Assembly (NCBI GenBank): GCA_023426425.1 | Contig: JAFAAT010000249.1 | Span: 1 to 17,694, forward strand | Source: Bacteroidota bacterium | Lineage (GTDB): Bacteria > Bacteroidota > Bacteroidia > Chitinophagales > Chitinophagaceae | Length of the DNA stretch: 17,694 nt | Direction of reading: 5' to 3' | Shown here: positions 1 through 7,952 of the stretch, in pieces | Layout: every line of letters begins with the position of its first letter | How positions within the stretch are numbered: position 1 is the first letter of the stretch | Notes under the pieces: model-generated | Databases searched by the model: none | The model's input: only the letters and a program-made list of their open reading frames with translations | Told to the model about the DNA's origin: nothing | Position numbers and translations under genes: made by a program

Positions 1-2
1 TA

Positions 3-134
3 ACTATTGGTGGCGCAAGTACAATTCCTCGGGTCAACCTGTCAAAGATCCGTCATTCAATAAGGTTTGCACTCACTTTCAAAGGAGATTTCAGTAGCGA
101 AGAGTATAAAGACGCTATCAGAAGCCAGCGATAA
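3..134 (+). CDS. 3' end of an unidentified gene (partial)
   Basis: The frame starting at base 3 is open from the window edge to a TAA at 132-134 and gives a 43-residue C-terminus. Its middle part alternates hydrophobic and polar residues (HSIRFALTFKGDF), as a last beta-strand of an outer-membrane barrel would, and is followed by a charged tail ending in RSQR. The other two plus-strand frames meet stops sooner. I do not recognise the family. Because the next gene encodes a predicted barrel protein on the same strand, an envelope protein is plausible, but this is inference from very little sequence. The 95 bases after it (135-229) hold no gene. Confidence 0.45.
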   Translation, partial: TIGGASTIPRVNLSKIRHSIRFALTFKGDFSSEEYKDAIRSQR

Positions 135-192
135 CCACGACCACAAAATCCCGTCCGAACGCACGAAAACCACCCTAATCTGCGTTATAATG

Positions 193-200
193 TATCTTTC
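193..200 (+). promoter_or_regulatory. Possible -7 element for the large outer-membrane protein gene
   Basis: TATCTTTC matches the Bacteroidota -7 consensus TAnnTTTG at all but the last base. It would put the transcript start near 207, about 23 bases before the TTG start at 230. No TTTG lies at the expected -33 position, so support is weak. Confidence 0.3.
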
Positions 201-229
201 GTACCTGTTACATCATTAAAAATCAGCGG

Positions 230-3200
230 TTGCGGCGGGATTTACGAGGCGGGCTATTATTATCTTTCTTCCTGTGTCTATGTGTGAGTGCTTCAGCACA
301 GACTCGGCAGGGTTCGCCTTTCTCTAACCTCCGCTACAAAACTATTGCCATTGCCGACTCAATCATAATAGATTCACTTTCTGTAGCGCCCGGCACTCTC
401 ATGCTGGATCAGGTAGCCGACAGCTTATACGATTTCTACCCTTCGCAGTCTTTGCTCGTCTGGAAAAAGAAGCCTGAGCAGGATTCCATCCATATCCGCT
501 ACAGAGTGCTGCCATTTTCCTTTGGGAAAATATACAGCCACAAGTCAATCCAAGTGGTGGATTCTACTTTTTTTTCGCGCATTTACAGGCCTGTAGACGA
601 GGGAGCCAGCGGCTTCCTGGATGTAAACCAGCTGGACTATAGCGGAAGCTATGGTAGAAGCATCTCTATGGGTAACAACCAGGATGTTGTACTCAACTCA
701 CAGTTCAACCTTCAGGCAAACGGATATATCCTCGACAGCGTAAAAATCGAGGCTGCCATTACAGACAATACAATCCCTTTTCAGCCCGAAGGCAATACCC
801 AAAGGCTTCAGGAGTTCGACCAGATATTCATCCGCCTGTCTAAGAACAAACACCTACTCCAACTGGGAGACTATAACCTCGAAAGCCCCCCCGTTTACTT
901 TCTGAAATACTTCAAACGCGTGCAGGGTATTTACTACCAAACAGAGTTTGATATCAACCAAAGTACTACCAGCAAAGTTGGCCTGAGCGGATCGATTGCA
1001 AAAGGACAGTTTGCCAGAAATATCTTCCAGGGTCAGGAAGGCAACCAGGGCCCCTACAAGCTCACCGGCAATAATGGAGAGCAGTTCTTTATCGTGCTTG
1101 CTGCAACAGAACGTGTCTATGTAGATAATGTACTTATGGAGCGTGGAGAGAATGCAGACTACGTGATTAACTACAACACAGGCGAAGTCCGTTTCATGCC
1201 AAGGCGAATGATCACCAAGGATTCACGTATCCAGGTTGAATTCGAATACCAGGACCGTAACTACCTCAACTCCCTAATCTACGGATACAACGAACTGCAA
1301 ATAGGGGAGAAGTGGAAAGTTCGTTTTGATGCCTACTCCAATCAGGACGCTAAAAACCAGCCTTTTCTTCAAAACATGACTGGTGAACAGAAACGTTTTC
1401 TCGGCGAAATTGGTGATTCAATACACCAGGCCTATTACCCAAACATCGCACTGGATACTTTTGCTGCAAACAAGATCCTGTATAAGATGATTGATTCTCT
1501 TGTCGATGGTGTATCGTATGATTCTGTTTTCGTGTATTCCTCCCATCCCGACAGCGCCCGTTTCTCTCTCGCCTTTTCATTTGTCGGTGAACGACAGGGA
1601 AACTACATCATCTCGTCCCGCAACGCCAATGGACGCGTCTACGACTGGGTTGCTCCGGTAAATGGTGTTCCCCAAGGTAACTATGCTCCGGTGCAACTAC
1701 TCGTCACCCCTAAGAAACAGCAGCTGTTTGTCCTGAATACCAACTACCAGATCGACTCTACTAAAAACCTGAACGTCGAACTCGCTACGAGCAATACAGA
1801 TCCCAACCTCTTTTCAGAAAAAGATAATCAGTCGCATTGGGGCCTAGCTACCAGGCTACATTATACTGAGCTCCGCCGCCTCGGTACTATAGACTCCACC
1901 AGAAAACGACAGTGGGAGTGGCGGAACAATGTCTCCTATGAATATGTCCAGAATCGCTTCAAAGCCATCGCTCCATATCGGAATGTAGAGTTTGGCCGCG
2001 ACTGGAACGTCGCACCCCTGGGACCCAAACCCGATGAGCACCTCATTTACGCAAACACAAGAATAGCAAACGAAAGAGCAGGCACGCTGGGCTATAATCT
2101 CTCCTACTATCAAAGAGGGGCAGACTATACAGGATTCAGAAACATCCTAAGCTATGACTACCTATACGGACGCACTCGGGCCGGGTTGGTAGGCAATATC
2201 CTTCACGCTGTGGATACCTTTCAGACTTCCCGATTCCTCAGGCCTGTCGCTTATGCTGAGTATAACTTCCCCAAGCTCATGAACCTCTATGCCGGCGGGC
2301 GCTACGAACTCGAACATAATGAAACAAGAAGCAAAGCTGACAATGCGCTCCTGCCCACTGCATTCTCTTTCGATGTAATGACCGCATACCTGCGGACCTC
2401 CGACCTTCAGCCCACACGATGGTCCCTCGCCTATTTCACAAGAAGAGACAGAGCCCCGAAAGAAAACAACTTTGTGAATCAAAACCATAGCCACAATGTA
2501 GATCTGAAACTCGGCCTCTATCAATGGAAAAATCACCAGGTGAATTTTACCGGGACTTACAGACAACTGGTGGTAGATGACACCACCATCTCAAATCTCA
2601 AACCGGAAGAGACCTTGCTCGGACGCCTCGAATACACCGGCAATCTGGTGAACAATGTAGTTTCCCTAAACACGCTTTACGAATTTGGCTCCGGTCAGGA
2701 GCAAAAACGATCCTACACCTTTGTCGAAGTACCCGCAGGTCAGGGCATGTACACCTGGAACGACTACAACGGAGACAATGTCCAGCAGGCAAATGAATTT
2801 GAAGTAGCTATCTATCAGGATCAGAAACGCTTCGTAAAGGTGTTTACGCCAACCAATGAATATGTAAAGGTCAACTACGTAAACTACAATGTCAGCCTCG
2901 GCCTCGAGCCCTCCTATTTCTTCGGACAAAAGGAAAAGCGCAGATGGCAAAAGCTGGTATCCAGGCTTTCTTCACAGACCCAGTTGCAAATCAGCAACAG
3001 GTTGCTTTCCGAAGAAGGACTTAGAGCCTATAACCCGTTTATCGATGTTCTGCGCGATGAGACCATCATCCTTACCAACAGTTCCCTCAGCAACAGCATC
3101 TATTTCAATCGCAGCAATGCTCGCTGGGGTCTCGATTACAACCAGATTTTCAACACAGGCAAGCAACTGCTGGTCTATGGTGTGGAAGGCAGTAATCAGC

Positions 3201-3721
3201 AACAACACCTTTACAAACTTCGGTGGAGCATAGTAAAACCGCTTACCGTCCACCTCACCGGTCGACATGGTGAGCGCGCTTACCAGTCCGCACTTGAAGA
3301 CAACAGAAGCTATGCCGTAAAGTCCTGGTCCGCCGAGCCTTCCCTAACCTGGCTACACCGCGCCGTATTCCGGGTCACAACCAGCCTGCGTCACGAGGTG
3401 AGGAATAATAGTCCCGTCTTCGGCGGAGAAGAGGCAACCATTCAGAGCCTCAACCTTGAGCTTCGCTATAGCAGACCCGCTACCGGCGTTATCCAGGCGC
3501 GTGGAACTTACGCCAACATCAACTTTAACGGAATAATTACCGACCCAGTGGCCTTCGTCATGCTCGATGCCCTACAGAATGGGAGCAATTATACCTGGTA
3601 TTTCAACTGGGAGCGCAGAATCGGAAAAGGAATAGAAATCTCACTCGAATATGAAGGCCGGAAGCCCGGAAGCGCAGACATCATACATACCGGCAGGATG
3701 TCAGTCAGAGCCATCCTTTAA
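230..3721 (+). CDS. Large predicted outer-membrane beta-barrel protein
   Basis: The 1163-residue protein begins with a signal peptide (hydrophobic LLLSFFLCLCVSASAQ, cleavage near residue 24). An N-terminal region follows with SGSYGRSISMGNNQD and IPFQPEGNTQ (about residues 138-190). Next is a segment with RVYVDN, RGENADYVINYNTGEVRF and DSRIQVEFEY (about 288-345). The rest is rich in alternating aromatic and polar strands ending in MSVRAIL, typical of a barrel. Similar long proteins occur in Bacteroidota and related phyla without an assigned function; I recall the family only in general terms. Residues 845-856 form an EF-hand-like loop. The start is TTG: an in-frame TAA at 188-190 limits any extension, and the next Met (residue 58) would remove the signal peptide. 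Location in the outer membrane is inferred. Confidence 0.85.
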   Translation: MRRDLRGGLLLSFFLCLCVSASAQTRQGSPFSNLRYKTIAIADSIIIDSLSVAPGTLMLDQVADSLYDFYPSQSLLVWKKKPEQDSIHIRYRVLPFSFGKIYSHKSIQVVDSTFFSRIYRPVDEGASGFLDVNQLDYSGSYGRSISMGNNQDVVLNSQFNLQANGYILDSVKIEAAITDNTIPFQPEGNTQRLQEFDQIFIRLSKNKHLLQLGDYNLESPPVYFLKYFKRVQGIYYQTEFDINQSTTSKVGLSGSIAKGQFARNIFQGQEGNQGPYKLTGNNGEQFFIVLAATERVYVDNVLMERGENADYVINYNTGEVRFMPRRMITKDSRIQVEFEYQDRNYLNSLIYGYNELQIGEKWKVRFDAYSNQDAKNQPFLQNMTGEQKRFLGEIGDSIHQAYYPNIALDTFAANKILYKMIDSLVDGVSYDSVFVYSSHPDSARFSLAFSFVGERQGNYIISSRNANGRVYDWVAPVNGVPQGNYAPVQLLVTPKKQQLFVLNTNYQIDSTKNLNVELATSNTDPNLFSEKDNQSHWGLATRLHYTELRRLGTIDSTRKRQWEWRNNVSYEYVQNRFKAIAPYRNVEFGRDWNVAPLGPKPDEHLIYANTRIANERAGTLGYNLSYYQRGADYTGFRNILSYDYLYGRTRAGLVGNILHAVDTFQTSRFLRPVAYAEYNFPKLMNLYAGGRYELEHNETRSKADNALLPTAFSFDVMTAYLRTSDLQPTRWSLAYFTRRDRAPKENNFVNQNHSHNVDLKLGLYQWKNHQVNFTGTYRQLVVDDTTISNLKPEETLLGRLEYTGNLVNNVVSLNTLYEFGSGQEQKRSYTFVEVPAGQGMYTWNDYNGDNVQQANEFEVAIYQDQKRFVKVFTPTNEYVKVNYVNYNVSLGLEPSYFFGQKEKRRWQKLVSRLSSQTQLQISNRLLSEEGLRAYNPFIDVLRDETIILTNSSLSNSIYFNRSNARWGLDYNQIFNTGKQLLVYGVEGSNQQQHLYKLRWSIVKPLTVHLTGRHGERAYQSALEDNRSYAVKSWSAEPSLTWLHRAVFRVTTSLRHEVRNNSPVFGGEEATIQSLNLELRYSRPATGVIQARGTYANINFNGIITDPVAFVMLDALQNGSNYTWYFNWERRIGKGIEISLEYEGRKPGSADIIHTGRMSVRAIL

Positions 3722-3775
3722 CGGCGCACTCAAATCCATTATCTTAGCATGTAAATCAGGCCTCTGCAAGGGGCA

Positions 3776-3783
3776 TAGTTTTG
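3776..3783 (+). promoter_or_regulatory. Possible -7 promoter element of the MlaF-like gene
   Basis: TAGTTTTG fits TAnnTTTG exactly. The transcript start would fall near 3790, giving a leader of about 46 bases before the ATG at 3836. A -33 TTTG is absent at the expected spacing, so this is a half-match. It would let the ATPase be transcribed separately from the outer-membrane gene that ends at 3721. Confidence 0.45.
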
Positions 3784-3835
3784 TTATTTTCGCTCATTCC
3801 TGTATGGTTCAGGATTTTGAAACCAGGTCCTCTTC

Positions 3836-4630
3836 ATGATTGAAGTAAAGAATATCCACAAAAGTTTTGGAGATAAGGTAGTACTCGACGGCGTTTCCGC
3901 AGTAATGGAGCCAGGAAGAACTCACCTGATCATTGGCAGCAGTGGTAGTGGTAAGACAGTATTCATGAAGTGCATGGTCGGCCTCATGAAACCCGACGCC
4001 GGCAGCATCTATTACGAAGGAAAGGACATCCTGAGCATCGAACCCGAAGACCTGAAAGAAATCCGCAAACAAATCGGCATGCTATTCCAGGGCTCCGCCT
4101 TGTTCGACAGTATGACGGTCGAAAATAATGTCCGTTTCCCACTGGACATGTTTACAAAAGACACCCGCAAAGAAAAATACCGCAGAGTTCAGGAAGTGCT
4201 GTCCCGTGTCAACCTCGAAGGGGCCAACAAAAAGTACCCCGCCGAGATAAGCGGAGGTATGAAGAAACGTGTCGCCCTCGCCAGGGCCCTGGTCCTCAAT
4301 CCCCGGTACCTCTTTTGCGACGAACCCAACTCCGGCCTCGACCCCCAGACCGCAATGGTAATTGATAAATTAATAAAAGAACTGACTGAAGAATATAATA
4401 TTACAACAATCATTAATACCCATGACATGAATACCGTCATGGAAAGTGGCGACCACATCATCTACATGCACAAAGGCAGAAAAAAATGGGAAGGCTCCAG
4501 CAAGGATATCATCTTTAGCGATGATAAAGACCTAAACGAGTTCATTTTCGCGTCAGAGTTCTTGATGAAAGCCAAAGACGTCAGCAGGAAAGAGGCCGAG
4601 CAGGAAAGAGCCATGGGTGGCCAGAAATAA
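3836..4630 (+). CDS. ABC transporter ATP-binding protein, MlaF-like
   Basis: This 264-residue ATPase carries a full set of nucleotide-binding motifs: Walker A GSSGSGKT (34-41), Q-loop Gln85, signature ISGGM (138-142), Walker B plus D-loop LFCDEPNSGLDP (159-170) and H-loop His196. The stretch MLFQGSALFDSMTVENNV and the signature followed by KKRVALARAL closely resemble MlaF, the ATPase of the Mla/MCE system that moves phospholipids between inner and outer membranes. Its length is near that of E. coli MlaF (about 270). It is expected to sit on the cytoplasmic face and power an MlaE-type permease. No permease or MCE gene is in the window, although the MlaE-like gene is commonly adjacent. The assignment to the Mla subfamily is strong; the exact substrate is inferred. 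Confidence 0.88.
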   Translation: MIEVKNIHKSFGDKVVLDGVSAVMEPGRTHLIIGSSGSGKTVFMKCMVGLMKPDAGSIYYEGKDILSIEPEDLKEIRKQIGMLFQGSALFDSMTVENNVRFPLDMFTKDTRKEKYRRVQEVLSRVNLEGANKKYPAEISGGMKKRVALARALVLNPRYLFCDEPNSGLDPQTAMVIDKLIKELTEEYNITTIINTHDMNTVMESGDHIIYMHKGRKKWEGSSKDIIFSDDKDLNEFIFASEFLMKAKDVSRKEAEQERAMGGQK

Positions 4631-4779
4631 CATCCACCTTTTTAGACCACGTAATAGTAGCGCAAAAGCATCACTAAAGTATCCCCAAAGCATCCCCAAA
4701 GCCCTCACATCACCCATTCCTTCCACTCAGGTACCAGAGTCTGTCACCCCAAAAGGGTGAAAAAAATGTCACCAAAAAG

Positions 4780-4810
4780 TTTGTTTTAACGATTCAAGTA
4801 TTTAACTTAG
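4780..4810 (+). promoter_or_regulatory. Possible promoter in the mlaF-sucD gap
   Basis: TTTG at 4780-4783 is followed, exactly 19 bases later, by TAACTTAG at 4803-4810, which differs from TAnnTTTG by one base. Transcription would start near 4817. No protein-coding frame follows; two hairpins do, so it could drive a short non-coding transcript. Confidence 0.35.
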
Positions 4811-4829
4811 TATTCACAAAACGGAAAAA

Positions 4830-4850
4830 GCCGGTAGAAACCGGCCTTCT
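4830..4850 (+). terminator. Short GC-rich hairpin, terminator-like
   Basis: GCCGGT (4830-4835) pairs perfectly with ACCGGC (4840-4845) around an AGAA loop. An A-run precedes it and CTTCTT follows, so it could act in either direction. It lies about 200 bases beyond the end of the MlaF-like gene, the only gene upstream on this strand. Confidence 0.55.
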
Positions 4851-4892
4851 TAATCTAGAATTGATTACCCATTACATCTTCAGTATCTTTTG

Positions 4893-4932
4893 AAATGTGT
4901 CGTTATCATAACGGCACATTTTCGCTTTTAGT
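4893..4932 (+). terminator. Second hairpin with T-rich tail
   Basis: AATGTG (4894-4899) pairs with CACATT (4915-4920), continued by a T-G wobble and CGTT with AACG around an ATCAT loop, making an 11-pair stem. A T-rich stretch follows (TTTTCGCTTTTAG). It could be a terminator or the 3' structure of a small RNA. Confidence 0.45.
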
Positions 4933-5080
4933 ATTTTCCTACAGATATTTTCTCTTGTTTTCTGTGTTTTTACCCGTTGTTCAGATTATTAGACGAACAG
5001 CATTCAAGAAACGTTGGTAATGCAAGGAAAAAATCTTTGTTTCTGATCTTTTTACGTTCGGGGTCAAAACTAACAACTAA

Positions 5081-5111
5081 TTTGCTATTGCCCCCATTTA
5101 ATTTAATTTTG
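5081..5111 (+). promoter_or_regulatory. sucD promoter, perfect Bacteroidota consensus
   Basis: TTTG (5081-5084), a 19-base spacer and TAATTTTG (5104-5111) match TTTG-N19-TAnnTTTG at every defined position. The transcript start is predicted near 5118, 25 bases before the sucD ATG. This is the clearest promoter in the window and the best single pointer to the phylum. Confidence 0.85.
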
Positions 5112-5142
5112 CGGCCACATTTTACAATTAATTAAGAATCTC

Positions 5143-6027
5143 ATGGCAGTATTAGTAAACAAAAATTCCAGGGTGATCGTGCAGGGCTTTACCGGTACGG
5201 AAGGAACCTTCCACGCTGGTCAGATGATAGAGTACGGCACGAACGTCGTTGGTGGCGTCACTCCCGGAAAAGGCGGCACACAACATCTTGATCGCCCGGT
5301 GTTTAATACAGTAAAAGATGCCGTAGACCAAACGGGTGCCGATGTATCCATCATATTCGTTCCACCGGCTTTTGCCGCAGATGCAATCATGGAAGCCGCA
5401 GATGCAGGTATTAAGGTTATCATCTGTATCACCGAGGGAATCCCCGTGCAGGACATGGTCAAAGCCAGAGAGTATATCAGAAGCAAAGACTGTCGCATGA
5501 TCGGACCTAACTGTCCCGGTGTAATCACTGCCGATGAAGCAAAAGTGGGTATCATGCCCGGCTTCGTATTTAAGAAAGGCACTATCGGCATCGTCTCCAA
5601 ATCCGGTACACTCACCTACGAAGCTGCCGACCAGGTAGTCAAAGCAGGTCTGGGCATCACTACAGCCATCGGTATCGGCGGCGACCCAATCATCGGCACC
5701 ACTACAAAAGAAGCCGTAGAACTTCTGATGAACGATCCCGAAACTGAAGGCATCATAATGATCGGCGAGATCGGCGGTAACATGGAAGCCGAGGCCGCAG
5801 AATGGCTGAGAGACAACATGCGTAAGCCGGTCGTAGGCTTCATCGCTGGCCAAACCGCCCCTCCCGGCCGTAGAATGGGCCACGCAGGCGCCATCATCGG
5901 TGGCGCAGATGATACTGCAGAAGCGAAAATGAAGATCATGACAGAGTGCGGCATTCACGTAGTAGCTAGCCCTGCCGATATCGGCAAAACTATGGCAAGT
6001 GTACTGAAGAAAGAAGCAGTCGCCTAA
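5143..6027 (+). CDS. sucD: Succinate-CoA ligase, alpha subunit
   Basis: SucD is the CoA-binding, phosphohistidine-carrying subunit of succinyl-CoA synthetase, which interconverts succinyl-CoA and succinate with nucleotide triphosphate formation in the TCA cycle. The 294-residue protein shows the N-terminal CoA-binding Rossmann region (VIVQGFTGTEGTFH, GGVTPGKGG), then IGPNCPGVI, SKSGTLTYE and GIGGDPIIG, and the active-site segment GRRMGHAGAI with the phosphorylated histidine at His247 (His246 in E. coli). Length is normal and nothing is missing. The beta subunit gene (sucC) is not next to it, so the two are unlinked here; the gene has its own promoter and terminator. It works in the cytoplasm as a complex with SucC. 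Confidence 0.97.
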   Translation: MAVLVNKNSRVIVQGFTGTEGTFHAGQMIEYGTNVVGGVTPGKGGTQHLDRPVFNTVKDAVDQTGADVSIIFVPPAFAADAIMEAADAGIKVIICITEGIPVQDMVKAREYIRSKDCRMIGPNCPGVITADEAKVGIMPGFVFKKGTIGIVSKSGTLTYEAADQVVKAGLGITTAIGIGGDPIIGTTTKEAVELLMNDPETEGIIMIGEIGGNMEAEAAEWLRDNMRKPVVGFIAGQTAPPGRRMGHAGAIIGGADDTAEAKMKIMTECGIHVVASPADIGKTMASVLKKEAVA

Positions 6028-6050
6028 TCCTGTCTTCCCTGATAATATTC

Positions 6051-6088
6051 ACAAAGGCTGCCTCATAGGGTAGCCTTTGTTATTCAGG
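6051..6088 (+). terminator. sucD terminator
   Basis: ACAAAGGCT (6051-6059) pairs perfectly with AGCCTTTGT (6072-6080). Four further inner pairs, two of them wobbles, leave a CATA tetraloop. TTATT follows. It begins 24 bases after the sucD stop and faces the convergent paiB-like gene, so it may serve both. Confidence 0.8.
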
Positions 6089-6145
6089 ACAAGACCTAAC
6101 TTTACCGTCCCGGAAACATCTATAGAATGCTGGATCACTCGCCTG

Positions 6146-6784
6146 TCATTCATCATCCGAAAACAACTGAGGCCTCCGCGTTTTCATTTCACCAGCCACT
6201 GCCTGACTGCCGGCATCTTTCAAGGCAGAAAGGTTCCTCACAATATTCAAATAGCTCTCGTCATCCCGGTTTTGACTCAGCTTAAAAGTCGCCCTTATAT
6301 CCGTGGCCACCATCTCAAACCCTTCAATCGCTTTGATCATCCTGCGAACATACTCCTGGTTCATATCCTCCACAAGTTCAGGCTGGGCCTCGCCCGCCTC
6401 AAATTGCCTGGTCGTCTCAACCAGTAGTTTGTAGGTTTCTTCATCATTCATCCATCTAATCTCTCCCTTCAGTTGAACCGTCATATAGTTCCACGTACTC
6501 CCCACACTCCGTTGTGTGTACCAGCTTGAGCTGACATAGCAATGAGGCCCTGTACTGATACAGAGCGCCTGCGGACTTGCAACTAGCGTCTTATGATGAT
6601 CAGTGTTCCGCATGATATGCCCTTTTAATATTATCGTTTTCTCCTTCCGTTCTACCAACACAGGAATCTGAGTCGCTGAAATGTCTGTTCCGGAAGCCCC
6701 CACCAATGTGATAAAAGGATATTTTCTGATAAAATCTGCAATCTCATCAAGATTTTCTTCTCTGAATTCGGGCATGCTGTACAT
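6146..6784 (-). CDS. FMN-binding PaiB-family protein
   Basis: The 212-residue protein matches the PaiB family, small proteins with a flavin-binding split-barrel fold named for the Bacillus subtilis negative regulator of sporulation and protease genes. Signs are the N-terminus MYSMPEF, the core FITLVG and ATQIPVLV (about 24-44), GHIMRNTDH (55-63), and the diagnostic GPHCYVSSSWY (79-89) followed by STWNY (96-100). Length is typical. The Met at 6784 is preferred over Met4 because family members begin with a MY-x-P motif. Most members have no proven regulatory role, so the cellular function here is open. It is divergent from anmK across 61 bases and converges on sucD. A TATATTTT at 6791-6798 (minus strand) could be its -7 box, which would give almost no leader. 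Confidence 0.88.
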   Translation of the reverse strand: MYSMPEFREENLDEIADFIRKYPFITLVGASGTDISATQIPVLVERKEKTIILKGHIMRNTDHHKTLVASPQALCISTGPHCYVSSSWYTQRSVGSTWNYMTVQLKGEIRWMNDEETYKLLVETTRQFEAGEAQPELVEDMNQEYVRRMIKAIEGFEMVATDIRATFKLSQNRDDESYLNIVRNLSALKDAGSQAVAGEMKTRRPQLFSDDE

Positions 6785-6833
6785 GCAGTAAAAATATACA
6801 TTTCGGCATCATAACTGTTTAAGCCAGAGCAGT

Positions 6834-6841
6834 TAAGTTTG
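6834..6841 (+). promoter_or_regulatory. -7 promoter element immediately before anmK
   Basis: TAAGTTTG fits TAnnTTTG exactly, but its last base is only five bases before the anmK ATG at 6846. With the usual spacing, transcription would start at or next to the ATG, so the mRNA would be leaderless or nearly so. No TTTG is present at the expected -33 position. Confidence 0.45.
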
Positions 6842-6845
6842 CACC

Positions 6846-7931
6846 ATGGTTTACAACGTGATCGGACTCATGTCCGGTAGTTCCCTCGATGGCCTCGACA
6901 TTGCCTATGTTTCACTTGAGGAGATAAGAGGTGAGTGGAAGTTCGCGATTATTCGGGCTGAATGTGTACCCTACACAGAAGATATGGTGGCCGAACTGTC
7001 TAAAGCAGACCATCTGGATGTGAGTCAGTTCCTGAGGCTGCACACCCGGTATGGTCGATTCATAGGCGAACAGGTCAGGGATTTTATGAATGAGCACGAC
7101 CTGGCCCACAAGGTTCATTTTATTGCTTCCCATGGCCACACCGTCTTTCATGATCCTGCACAGCATACCTCAGTTCAAATCGGAGATGGTGCTACCATAG
7201 CTGCCGTCGCCGGCGTGCCCGTAATCAGCGACCTCAGGTCAATGGATGTCGCACTTGGCGGCCAGGGCGCACCAATCGTACCCATAGGGGATAAGCTGCT
7301 CTTCGGCGAGTATGACTACTGGCTCAACATCGGCGGCATTGCCAATATGACTGTCAGGAAAGGAGAAAAGATGCTGGCCTTTGATATTTGTCCCGCCAAT
7401 CAGGTACTCAACATACTTGCTGCACAAGAGGGTCAACCTTTCGACAAAGATGGTATGCTTGCCCGTAGGGGACGTCTTCTTATAGATGTGCTTTCTCAGC
7501 TCAATGGTCAGGAGTTCTACAGCAGGCAGGCGCCGAAGTCCCTGAGTAATGAGGCAGCCATATCCCTGGCCTTCCCATACCTGCTGGAAAGCAAGCAGGA
7601 GAACCTTGATAGGCTAAGAACCGCAGTCCAGCATATAGCAGAACAAGTGGCAACCACAGTTCGGGCATTTCCTCAGGAAAAACAGGATGCTAAGATGCTG
7701 GTCACCGGCGGAGGAGCATTCAACACCTTCCTTGTTGAACAGATTAGAGACCTGCTGAAACCTCTAAACGTGCAGGTGGTGGTGCCCGACCACACAGTAG
7801 TGAAGTATAAAGAAGCATTGGTCATGGCACTTATCGGTGCCCTCCGCTGGCGGGAAGAGAAGAACGTACTTTCTACAGTAACCGGCGCCTCCCGCGATTC
7901 TATTGGCGGTGCACTCTGGATGGTAGATTGA
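6846..7931 (+). CDS. anmK: Anhydro-N-acetylmuramic acid kinase
   Basis: AnmK phosphorylates and hydrolyses 1,6-anhydro-MurNAc, released during cell-wall turnover, to MurNAc-6-phosphate, a cytoplasmic step of peptidoglycan recycling. The 361-residue protein has the sugar-kinase/actin-fold motifs of the family: IGLMSGSSLDGLD at the N-terminus, HGHTVFH and QIGDGATIA (about 97-118), DLRSMDVALGGQGAPIVP (about 127-144), NIGGIANMT (about 161), FDICPANQVLN with the probable catalytic Asp180, DKDGMLARRG, and VTGGGAFN in the C-terminal lobe. Length is close to E. coli AnmK (about 370). DICPAN replaces the proteobacterial DTGPGN, as I recall for Bacteroidota. The ATG at 6846 fits homologues. The downstream MurQ etherase is not in this window. 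Confidence 0.95.
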   Translation: MVYNVIGLMSGSSLDGLDIAYVSLEEIRGEWKFAIIRAECVPYTEDMVAELSKADHLDVSQFLRLHTRYGRFIGEQVRDFMNEHDLAHKVHFIASHGHTVFHDPAQHTSVQIGDGATIAAVAGVPVISDLRSMDVALGGQGAPIVPIGDKLLFGEYDYWLNIGGIANMTVRKGEKMLAFDICPANQVLNILAAQEGQPFDKDGMLARRGRLLIDVLSQLNGQEFYSRQAPKSLSNEAAISLAFPYLLESKQENLDRLRTAVQHIAEQVATTVRAFPQEKQDAKMLVTGGGAFNTFLVEQIRDLLKPLNVQVVVPDHTVVKYKEALVMALIGALRWREEKNVLSTVTGASRDSIGGALWMVD

Positions 7932-7952
7932 TCTACCCCGCAAGGAGCAAAA

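Noticed and set aside
4669..4702. Two tandem 11-base copies (ATCCCCAAAGC, 4681-4702) with a diverged third copy before them
   Set aside because: Too short and too few copies to call a repeat element; probably chance in a low-constraint gap.
4744..4760. Hairpin TCACCC / GGGTGA after the MlaF-like gene
   Set aside because: It is followed by an A-run, not a T-run, on the plus strand, and no minus-strand gene ends here, so it does not look like a terminator.
5152..5958. A 268-codon open frame antisense to sucD, with two more antisense frames in the same gene
   Set aside because: The plus strand clearly encodes SucD with all active-site motifs. The antisense products are Cys/His-rich with no recognisable family, as expected from codon bias on the other strand.
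6077..6427. Plus-strand frame of 116 codons antisense to the PaiB-like gene
   Set aside because: The minus strand carries the diagnostic PaiB motifs; the plus-strand product has no protein-like features and overlaps the sucD terminator.
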